Shown here: positions 55,480 to 64,000 of the stretch, one piece after another
Numbering within the stretch: position 1 is the first letter of the stretch
How the letters are laid out: each line of letters begins with the position of its first letter
DNA from: Balamuthia mandrillaris
Taxonomy: Eukaryota > Discosea > Longamoebia > Balamuthiidae
Direction of reading: 5' to 3'
Assembly: GCA_031835245.1 (NCBI GenBank)
Contig: JAVKOQ010000115.1
Coordinates: forward strand, 62,001-126,000
Length of the DNA stretch: 64,000 nt
Notes under the pieces: model-generated
Seen by the model: the letters and a program-made list of their open reading frames with translations, nothing else
Told to the model about the DNA's origin: nothing
Database searches by the model: none
Program-made: the position numbers and the translations under genes

Positions 55480-55780
55480 CAAAGAGTATAACATATACTA
55501 AAGGGCAACAAAAGCGAACTCTCCCATCAAACAACATCCTGATCCTCATGAATGAGCAAAAACTCCATTGGATCTTGTCCATTCAGATCTTTGTGGCCTG
55601 ATTCATGTATTAAACTTGTTCAAACAAAGGAATGAAATACATTAACAATGACTTTTCTGAATTTTCTTGCTGACAATGGCCCAACACCTATGCATTGACC
55701 AGTAACTATGATAGGATGCCTAATTAACTGCTTATTAGTTGTATTGATTGTATCTAGTTAGCAAAATGCCAGGAGCTAGC
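55480..55780 (+). mobile_element. Ty1/copia integrase-region fossil
   Basis: The plus-strand sequence includes a PLDLVHSDLCGLIH-like segment, the start of the copia integrase core, preceded by a KQKRT-type motif. It lies opposite in strand to the 54.2-55.0 kb fossil, so it is a separate insertion. Broken. Confidence 0.6.
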
Positions 55781-56202
55781 TCATTCAAATTCTTACTTTT
55801 TCTCTTTCTTATTAAAATGAATTGTATACTCCATTAGTTTCATAACTTGTAAAATCTCTCTTAAGGGAAAAAAGAAAGGTCAAAAAGAAACAGCAAATTC
55901 TTTTGCAAACCAACTCTACTTCATGAAAACATACCTACCACTACTTTAAAACATAATAAAGCCAAAAGCAATATCAACAGTCTATATTCATAACACATTG
56001 AACAACCTTGCTCAAGCTAAGAGTATTAAAGTTTTTTATATAATCATTTCATTATTATGAAGATAAGTTTACAAAGCAAGGGACATTGACAAGCAGAAAA
56101 TCATTCAAAAAGATAACCTTTAATGTATAATAAAACATTTTAGGAGTAGTAATGGTAATAAGATGTTTATTTATAGACTTTTAGATAAATTATTAAAATA
56201 TT

Positions 56203-56401
56203 TGTTGGAAAACCAACTATTATGACTTCTTGTCGACACTCTCCCCGATACCTCCAAATTTTCTCGCCCTTTTTATTTTCCCCTTTTCCTCGCGACACAT
56301 TCAAAGCACACACTTTGGTCCACACCCCTTTTCTTGTGAATAAACCCAGAGTCGCTTACGTGCCGTCCCTTTCTTGATCCGCAGGGTTATTCCCCATCAA
56401 C
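56203..56401 (+). mobile_element. Solo LTR fossil, 199 bp
   Basis: Same family as 55170-55368, with identical length and ends. It is flanked by the 5-bp direct repeat ATATT. It lies just 21 bp beyond the last codon of the minus-strand RhoGEF, so it is in or near that gene's 3' UTR. Confidence 0.82.
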
Positions 56402-56422
56402 ATATTTATTTATTGTTCTTAA

Positions 56423-58300
56423 TTATAATTTTAATGTATATCTTCGTATTAAATTTGTTTTTTCTTTTTGTTTTCCTATTTTTGAATCATCTTTTACAAG
56501 TTTTGTTTTTTGAATGGTTTCATTTTGTGGAATAATATCCACAAAATGATAATTATTTTTTTTAGCTTTTTTTTGAAGTAATGGAAGAATATCATATTTC
56601 AATTCTTGTAAAGCACTTTGAACATTATTATCTTTAACATTAATAATAAATGTAGTATTTACTTCTTTGTTATTACTTTCTTTGCTTTTAAGAGTCAATA
56701 TGGCACCTATTTAAAGTATAATTAATATTTTAAAACAAATGTTATAGAAATTTACCTTGATTTAAATCATATAAATTCAGTTCCACATTAGTTATAGGAG
56801 CATATGCTATTAATTGCCAAGAAAACGGAGCCTGAAAAAAACTTAAAAAAAAAGAACTACTTGATTGTCTATTTTTTGAATAAAAAAACATAAATAATAA
56901 AATGAGTTTTGTTTTTGTGAATAAAACATATTAAATAAACATAAAATGATTTACCTTTCTTGTGCTAATACTAAAACATCTGTAAATAGAAAAAAAGCCA
57001 AAACCACGGGAACAATTAAAAGATTTGAGGCATTTGATTCTTTACATTCAAACTGTCCTTCTGTTATCAATAATCGTTGGTCATTAGAGAAAAAGTCCTA
57101 ATTATAAGAATTTAGTTCATTAGTTCTTATTTGTTAGTAATGAATTCAAATAAGTACCAAGGGCTCAGCAAAATGGCTTTGAAGGTCTAACATTTGCTGT
57201 TTTACTTCTGCCATTCGTTTTTGTTCATTAATGTATGCAGTGACTTGTTTCATTTCTTTAACAGCCTTTTTAAGGTTTTTGTAGTCTCGGTGCTGTTTTG
57301 TTGTCTTTTTCAAAAGCTCTTGAAGTAAGAGCACGTATCTAAAAACGAAGTACTGATGAGACAAGCAAAGCAAAAATAAGATTGAAAGGAGGAAAGAGAA
57401 AGATAGAGTGAGATGATATTGTGATGCTAAAACCTTGGCAAACGTTGTATTGGCATTATAAGGTAGTTTGACAAACCCAGAACCGCATGTTCACGGTGAA
57501 CCCCTTCTAAAAAGCGGATGACCTTCTTTCGCTTTTGGCATTCCACCAAGGTTTTAATTGAGAGGTCATAGTTGTTCACTAAGGCGGTACCAAGATCAAG
57601 CCGATCAATGGAACAACGAAAATAAAGCAAAATAAGTATGGGGAAAAGGCAGAAAAAAAACAACAGCAACACTAAAAAAAAAATGTTTCATACCATATGA
57701 GGTATACACTTTAAAGCTGTCTACCTGTAGTTGATAAAGCACAAGTGGGTCAGCAGCACAGATGGTTTTGTTTGCAGAGCTTCGCACCTGTGCCAAAAAT
57801 ATATCCGCCAGCTTAGTTTTCTCAGTCCAGTCGCTGTAACGCTCGTTAAGCTTTGACAAGAAGCTACTGTGAAGAGCGAAAATGTCCTTAATTGTAGAAA
57901 AAATGGCAGTAACTTCAGACTCGCTTAGGATAGGACTACGGTCGTTAGAAAGACTATGCAGCAAGGGCTCAAAAAAGACATTGATTGCAAGATCAAGGCT
58001 CTGGACGTAACTTTCCTCAGTGGTTACGATTTCCCGAGCAATTTCGTTCCTTGTTCTGTTCAACTTCTCTGATTAACGGAGACAATTGTCAACTAAGAGA
58101 ACTGAAGGTAAACAGTAATCCTCGCCGGCGGTACCTTTGTCTAGCTTAGCGTGATGTTGGCCCATGCTTGTATTCTTGTTGATTTTCGATTCAAAGAATG
58201 AAAAATAAGGACGACACGGAATATCGGTGTTTCCAAAATTGGCAAAGAAAGAACCGTAACCCTCGGGCAGAATATGTTCACGAAGGATTGGTTGTGGGTC
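56423..58300 (-). CDS. RhoGEF (DH domain with PH-like C-terminus)
   Basis: Guanine nucleotide exchange factor for Rho-type GTPases. Minus-strand exons 58135-58300 (5' limit uncertain), 57694-58068, 57434-57578, 57158-57338, 56955-57097, 56756-56868 and 56423-56706 connect in phase. The DH domain is clear: NEIAREIVTTEESYVQSL (CR1), FKVYTSYVNNYD, and GLSNYLIMPIQRLPRYVLLL (the CR3 signature). The AT-rich last three exons (RLLITEGQF, LFTDVLVLAQER, FSWQLIAYAP) resemble the strands of a PH domain. The frame is open upstream to about 58505, with a WW-like GW...TTWEEP stretch but no ATG, so the N-terminus is unresolved. The promoter must lie very close to, or within, the divergent AlaRS gene. Confidence 0.83.
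57579..57638 (-). repeat. Transposon-end sequence forming the 3' half of a RhoGEF intron
   Basis: Sixty bases match the right inverted repeat of the Fanzor element (45830-45889), 56 of 60 identical. The match ends exactly at the CCTTAG acceptor, with exon sequence immediately beyond. Confidence 0.8.
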
Positions 58301-58467
58301 CTGGAAAAATCGCAGAACAAAAACAAGCCTAATAGGTGAGCTGTCAGCGGTAGGTGGCCACCTTAAATAATCGCAAGCGGCAGGCTCCTCCCAAGTGGTG
58401 TCTTTCTTTTTTATTTCTTTCTGCTCATTGCCGCTGGCAGCACACAACCAACCATCCTCACCACCCC

Positions 58468-61400
58468 ATGGAAGCAAACCAACAGCGTTGGCCCTGTGAC
58501 AAGGTCAGAAAGACTTTCATCGAGTTTTTCCAAGGGAAGGACCACCTCTTTGTGCCCTCTTCCTCAGTTGTTCCTCACAACGACCCCACACTGCTTTTTG
58601 CCAATGCCGGAATGAACCAATTTAAGGTTAAACCTCTTCCTTCTCGCGGAGTGCACCCAAAAAAGCGTAGTTAACTTTTACCCTTTTCTCTCTCTCTCTC
58701 TCCGCAAACACGCACGCTTGCTCTGTGTCAATTCTCTCTACAGCCAATCTTTTTGGGGCAAGTGGACCCAAAAAGCGAGCAAGCCTCATGGAAAAGGGCA
58801 GCAAACAGCCAAAAATGCATACGAGCAGGTGGCAAGCACAACGACCTCGATGACGTGGGAAAGGATACCTATCACCACACTTTCTTTGAGATGCTTGGCA
58901 ACTGGTCCTTTGGGGACTACTTCAAGCAGGAGGCAATTGACTGGGCAATGGAACTGTTGACAGAGGTGTATGGGCTGGATTCCTCCCGACTCTACGCTAC
59001 GTATTTTGGTGGTTCGGATGAAGACGGACTGCCAGCTGATGAAGAAGCTCGTGAGTTGTGGAAGAAACATCTTCCCGCAGAGAGGATCCTTCCTTTTGGC
59101 AAGAAAGAAAACTTCTGGGAGATGGGAGAGACAGGACCTTGTGGACCCTGCTCCGAGATTCACTACGATCGTATCGGAGGAAGGGACGTCTCCTCCCTGG
59201 TCAATAAGGATGACCCTAATGTGATTGAGATTTGGAACTTGGTCTTCATGCAGTTCAACAGGGAACAAGACGGCTCGCTCAAGCGGCTCCCCGCTTCCCA
59301 TGTGGACACTGGTATGGGCTTTGAACGCTTGACTTCTATTCTTCAAGACGTCAAGTCCAACTACGACACAGACATCTTCGCTCCCATTTTCGCAAGAATC
59401 CAAGAGGTCACCGGCGCACCAGCCTATGCCGGAAAAGTGGGCAAAGAGGACACCGACCTCGTGGACACTGCTTACCGCGTAGTGGCTGATCACATCCGCA
59501 CTCTCTGCTTCGCCATTAGCGACGGAGCTGCACCCGGCCCCGATGACAGGGACTATATTCTGCGCAAGGTGCTACGACGCGCTGTGCGCTTTGGCAAGGA
59601 GATCCTTGGTGCGAAGGACGGCTTCTTTCATCAGCTGGTAGGTGTGGTTCTCGAGTTGATGGGCGACGCTTTTCCTCAGCTGCGTGAGAATCCTGCACAC
59701 ATCGTTCAGACTATCAAAGAGGAAGAAGAAAGCTTCACTGCTACTCTCGACAAAGGACTCAAGAAATACCACAAAGCCACTGCCAAGCTTACTCCAGGGC
59801 AAGTGCTTTCCGGCAAAGCTGTTTTCAAGCTCTATGACACCTACGGATTTCCTGTGGAGCTTACTCAGCTTATGGCAGAGGAGAAAGGCCTTGGAATTGA
59901 TTGGAACGGCTTCAAAAAAGAGAAAGAAGCAGCCCAGCATCGTTCCCGCCAAGCTCAGAGACTGGCTATGATGAGCGGTGGTCCCATCTTCGAGCTGGAT
60001 GCCAACGCTGTCTCTGAGCTACAGAATGCCTCCCTTCTCCCTACGGACGATTCGTTCAAGTATCAAACTGGGCAGGATATAGAGGCCGTGGTCAAGGCAA
60101 TCTGGACCACCAACAAAGCCTTTGAGCAATATTCCACTGGCGAAGCGGTTTGTACTTTATCTTTGGAAACTTTTTTGGTGTTTTTTTTTTTGAAACAAAA
60201 ACTCATTTCCTTATTTCTTGTTGCGTTACTTTGGTTTGACAGGGCCTGGTGTTGGACTGCACAAATTTCTATGCTGAGTCCGGCGGGCAGATGTATGACA
60301 TGGGCGTAATGAAAGTGAAGGGCAGAGAGGGAGTTACCTTTGCTGTCTGTGAAGTTCAATCCTACGGTGGTTATGTGCTACATTCTGGCACTTGCTCCGG
60401 AGGAGAGATCAGAGTGGGTGACGTGTTGCAGCTGACGGTGGAACTGTCTCGACGGCTTCCTCTTATGGCCAACCACACCACAACTCACTTGGTGAATCAT
60501 GCTTTGCGGGCAGTGTTGGGGGGTGTTGTGGATCAAAAAGGCTCCTTGGTGCTTCCAGAGCGACTTCGCTTCGATTTCAGCTATGGCAAAGCGTTGACTG
60601 CAGAGCAGTTGGAGAAAGTGGATCAACACGTGCAGGCCGTAATCGCAAGAGATTTGCAGGTATACATCAAGAATGTTGCTCTTCAACAGGCTCTTGCCAT
60701 GCCATGCATTAGAGCAATGTTCGGCGAGACTTACCCCGACCCTGTGCGAGTGGTATCTGTGGGGGCTGCCCTGGAGGAGCTTCTACAAGATCCTGACAAT
60801 CCCAAGTGGTTGGAGTTTTCGGTTGAACTTTGTGGTGGCACTCACTTGAGCAGGTCAAGTGAAGCTGAGTGCTTTACCATCGTTGCAGAGGAAGCTCTTG
60901 CTCGTGGTATCAGACGCTTGGTGGCCCTCACCGGAAAACCCGCCCAGGAGGCCATCCACCGTGGAGAAGAGCTGGCCAAAGCTGTTGCTCTCCTGAAAAA
61001 TAAGAAAGGAGAGGATCTCAAGTGCGCCGTCACCGACCTTGCCAAGCAGTTGGATGAGGCTGTTGTACCTGCTTCCAAAAGATATATCATTCGCGACAGT
61101 TTGGACCAGTTCCGACGGACCGTCGCAGACTCGACTAAAAACACGAAAGCCGAGCAGCTTGAACTTGCCCAACAGTATGCAGAGCAAGCGGTGAGCGACC
61201 TGCAAGCCTCTCCTGATTCCCGCTTCCATGTTGGAATCCTGCAAGTCAACTCCTTCACCGTTGCCCTAACTAATGCTATCAAGGCCATACAAGAGAAGCA
61301 CCCTTCCCTTCCTGTGCTTCTTTTGAGCGCTGATAACACCAACCCCAAGAAACCCAAGGCTACTGTCGTTTGTCAGGTCCCCCAAAGTGTTGTGGATTCC

Positions 61401-61565
61401 ACTTCCCTCAAGGCCAACGAATGGGCTGCTGCTGTGGCCGAGGTGCTCGGTGGCAAAGGTGGCGGTAAGCCCACCACCGCCCAAGGGTCTGGTCCAAAGC
61501 TTCAGCAATTGGATGCCGCCTTAGCCACCGCAAAAGACTATGCCTCACGATTGCTTGCTCCTTAA
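58468..61565 (+). CDS. AARS1: Alanyl-tRNA synthetase, cytosolic type
   Basis: Class II synthetase that charges tRNA-Ala and edits mischarged Ser/Gly. Three exons (58468-58626, 58744-60147, 60243-61565) give 961 residues, the usual length of the eukaryotic cytosolic enzyme. Class II motif 1 region ([13 protein letters not shown]), motif 2 ([18 protein letters not shown]) and motif 3 (DTGMGFERL) are present. The editing domain has the HTTTH zinc site (599-603) and CGGTH (718-722), and the C-Ala region ends in ASRLLAP. No presequence is visible. An AATAAA at 61638-61643 is the probable poly(A) signal. The start lies within about 170 bp of the divergent RhoGEF. Confidence 0.96.
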
Positions 61566-61637
61566 CCTGCTGCCCATATTCCCTTTCTCCCCTCCGTCCC
61601 CTTCTTCAGAAAGTTATGTTTTCTTTAAACAGAGGAA

Positions 61638-61643
61638 AATAAA
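61638..61643 (+). terminator. Probable poly(A) signal of AlaRS
   Basis: AATAAA about 73 bp after the stop codon, followed by A-rich sequence. Confidence 0.5.
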
Positions 61644-61827
61644 CAACAACGGCGTTACAATGAACATGTCCTATCAGCGAAGAAGAAGAACCCACTTTAA
61701 GGTTGGTGGCGTGGCCATCTCACCCAGGCCAGGAGGGATAGTGGCAGTTGCTGTATTTGGTACCAACAGGGCTTCAGTATCATCAGCAACACAATCCTTG
61801 GGTATGGTGGCTCCGCTAGCGCTTCTG

Positions 61828-61921
61828 TTAACGTACAATCATTACCGAGCACTTACCGAAACGCATGACATGCTCAGACACAGAGCCCACTAGCATCCTG
61901 CGTTTCAGCAAAAAGAGAGAG

Positions 61922-61966
<45 letters not shown>

Positions 61967-62487
61967 AGAAAGGCTTTAGACATTGCTCCAAAGGCAAAGT
62001 AGGGAGGAGAACAGTGTACCGCTCCAAAGAGCCAGTTCCACGACTGCCCATAACGCACAAGTCAATGTCATGGTCAGGTATGAGCTTGCAAATGGCCTCT
62101 CTGGCATCGGGGCTTTCAATTGTGGTGTAGGTAAAACGGTCCTTTGCCCACAGACAGGGTCAGCACCAGCTTGCCTCAACAAAAGCAAAGGACCTTTGGT
62201 ACCTTCAACTGAGAGGAAGCGAGTTGAAACATGCCCCTATAGTTTTGCTCAAGTTCTTCAGCCTTTTCTTTTTCCATCACGTTGTTGAGGTGCTCCATTC
62301 GGTCTTCCAAAGGGTTAAAAAGCTTCAAGAAGGTGGTTAACGGGCTGGAGGTTTCCTCCGGGGTAAACACCTCCATCACATGCACAGCAATTAACTCCCC
62401 CTTTTCCTTATCTACCAACTGAAGCGCCCGCTCAAAGGCCCTCCCAGAGGCCTCAGAACCATCTATACATGCCAAAACTTTACGCAT
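61828..62487 (-). CDS. Universal stress protein (UspA family)
   Basis: Three minus-strand exons (62203-62487, 62020-62141, 61828-61897) join in phase to 158 residues, a typical single-domain Usp. The Rossmann-like fold starts KVLACIDGSEAS, followed by ELIAVHVMEV. Exon 2 holds DLCVMGSRGTGSL, and exon 3 completes the ATP-binding signature G-x2-G-x9-G(S/T) as GSRGTGSLERMLVGSVSEHV. The C-terminus CSVMIVR matches the family. The second intron contains a (GA/CT)n run. ATP-binding Usp proteins act in stress signalling; no partner is evident here. Confidence 0.88.
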
Positions 62488-63603
62488 CCTTCCTCCCTTC
62501 CTTCAACTCGTCGATCTTATGATCTCACTTGATCTTGGAATGGGTGACGTTATATGGGTGTGGGGTCAACCAACTTTGCCTTATTTCCGAAACTCCTCCT
62601 GTTCTGGTTTGTTTCTCAGCCGGCTGCAAACCAACCCTCATTTAGAATTGTACTTGAAATTTGTTTTTTTCTCTTCCTTTGTTTTTCTTTTGCTTATTTT
62701 TTTCACACGGCCACTCTGCCTAACAAACAAACATGGCGTAGCGGCCCCCCTGCGGAGTTGGATTCTCCGTGGAGCCTTTTGGGTATGTGATACAAGCCCC
62801 CTTTGAGTGTTGAACCGAGTGCTTTATGATGATAAATGTGAAATAACGGACTAGAGTTTCCGAATCTTCTATTCTAGTGTGGACTTCGCAAATCTGATGT
62901 TTTTTTTTTTGTTTGTTTGTTTTGTTTGTTTTGGTTTTGCTTGCTAATGTGCTCATACTACATCACAGTCTTGTTCACACCAGTCGTTTCACTTTTCTGT
63001 TTTATGGTACGTATGAAGTTTATTTTGTGCCTCGTTCGTGGTCTCCAAAGATGAATCATTTAAAAAAAATAACTGGAATTACCGGCTGAACTCTCCGTGA
63101 ATGAGAAGCACCATTCTGACTGGAGACCCCTCTCCCCTCCTCCCCCAAAAAAATGTGTCATTTTCCGCGCTCATTTTCCCTCTCTAGGGTGCTGTTTGTT
63201 TAACAACGGTGGCATAATGTTAGCTTTGGAGCGCTCATTGGAGGTACCTATGCGCCCCTTTGGATCTTCTCGCAAGCACTTGTGGTAGTTGCTGAGATGT
63301 TACCTATAATCTCATGCTAATCCTGAAATTTGTGATGTCAATTCAAGACTTTTCTGAGCAACAACACCATCAAGTAGCAATGCGCTTTAACTGAAGTAGT
63401 GGCTTTTGCTGACCGTTTTTTTATTGTGATACAGCGACTTACCCCTTGCTGAGGCTTGCCGAGGCGCGGGGTGCTCCGCTCATTTTTTTTCCCTGCAAGG
63501 ACCAAGTTTTTCATCAAGACTTCGTATGACTGAAGCATCCTCGCGTTTGAAAGAAATACACGGCCTATTATTATTTACAGCTTTGTTATTTGTCTTGGTG
63601 AAA
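62488..63603. other. Intergenic region, no gene seen
   Basis: About 1.1 kb between the Usp start and the 3' end of the partial gene at the right edge. Open frames are short and look like noise. It has T-rich and (TTTG)n patches near 62900-62935 and no recognisable element. The Usp promoter should lie at the left end. Confidence 0.5.
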
Positions 63604-63966
63604 CTACGTGAGAGTGGTGGCGGTGTCAGTAGTGGAGGTTTCATGCGTGAGCAGTAGCTGAGGAGAGGTAATCCAAATAGCGGCGTTTGGGCTGAGGCCA
63701 ATAAATGCCAGGTCGTCCTCCTCGTCCTCATCATTCTGCTCCTCTTCCAATGCTCTAGTTAAAGGCTGTTGTTGCTGTGGTGAAGTGGGGGATGGAACTC
63801 TTACTTGCTCTGGATGATGTTGGGCATACCTTGCCCACTGTAATAGGCTCTGATGAAGCCCAAGCGCTTCGCTCTCTGTCTTGGCTTGGAAGTACACCGT
63901 GCTTTTGTAACAGTGGGCCTTGCTCCCTTCTCGCTGATGGTGGCAGGCAGGTTTGTAAGAGAAAAG
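63604..63966 (-). CDS. 3' end of an unidentified gene, PH-domain-like (partial)
   Basis: A minus-strand frame that runs in from the right edge. Residues reading CYKSTVYFQAKTESEALGLHQSLLQWARYAQ resemble the last strand and C-terminal helix of a PH domain (the F.A.T..E...W pattern). A Pro/Gln linker, an acidic Glu-Asp run and a Ser/Thr-rich tail follow to the stop. The upstream part is outside the window, so the product cannot be named. Confidence 0.5.
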   Translation of the reverse strand, partial: LFSYKPACHHQREGSKAHCYKSTVYFQAKTESEALGLHQSLLQWARYAQHHPEQVRVPSPTSPQQQQPLTRALEEEQNDEDEEDDLAFIGLSPNAAIWITSPQLLLTHETSTTDTATTLT

Positions 63967-63975
63967 TTGCTATGG

Positions 63976-63990
63976 GGGGGGGGGGGGGGG
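63976..63990. repeat. Poly-G run at the window edge
   Basis: About 15 consecutive G followed by GAGAGAGA. It may be an intron polypyrimidine tract of the minus-strand gene or a low-quality patch. Confidence 0.5.
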
Positions 63991-64000
63991 GAGAGAGAGA

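Overview
This window is nuclear DNA from an intron-rich eukaryote, very probably a unicellular protist. Most genes have several short GT-AG introns of about 50-110 nt (a few longer where microsatellites have expanded), closely packed on both strands with 100-500 bp between them. Gene content is eukaryotic throughout: dynamin, 26S proteasome Rpt3, complex I NDUFS7, TM9SF, PRPF40, EBP1, spatacsin, cytosolic AlaRS, RhoGEF. I cannot name the organism. An EF-hand kinase with a KA1-like region, a RhoGEF, a Fanzor nuclease and a Crinkler-like ATPase-nuclease together fit several protist groups (for example Rhizaria or other SAR), but that is only a guess.

Layout. 1-37 kb is a gene-dense housekeeping stretch: a Vps1/Drp-type dynamin, an intronless F-box-actin fusion, an SCFD2-like Sec1 protein, NDUFS7, a TM9SF nonaspanin, PRPF40, a TMEM242-like protein, a TauE/SafE transporter, PSMC4/Rpt3, PA2G4/EBP1, an 11.3 kb spatacsin (SPG11) gene of 21 exons, a penta-EF-hand protein and a 2OG-Fe(II) oxygenase. 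For most multi-exon genes I derived exon chains whose summed length is a multiple of three and whose splice phases agree. 37-42.8 kb is one minus-strand gene for a 1,447-residue EF-hand/protein kinase/KA1-like protein with a very long charged tail.

43.4-56.4 kb is accessory. It starts with a roughly 2.5 kb DNA transposon with imperfect ~75 bp terminal inverted repeats that carries a Fanzor (eukaryotic TnpB-like RNA-guided nuclease) with all three RuvC acidic residues. Next come an old Ty3/gypsy fossil, an intact-looking ATPase/REase/SAP gene of Crinkler-RHS type, and about 5.8 kb of AT-rich DNA built from LINE 3' ends, Ty1/copia fossils and solo LTRs. The AT-rich composition runs into the last exons of a minus-strand RhoGEF. 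Genes then resume with AlaRS, a universal stress protein and a partial PH-like gene at the right edge.

The most interesting signals are three. First, the F-box-actin fusion has lost the main nucleotide-contacting residues of actin. Second, the Fanzor transposon family has related end fragments at 36.6 kb and inside a RhoGEF intron. Third, in that intron the transposon-end homology stops exactly at the 3' splice site, as expected for an introner-like event.
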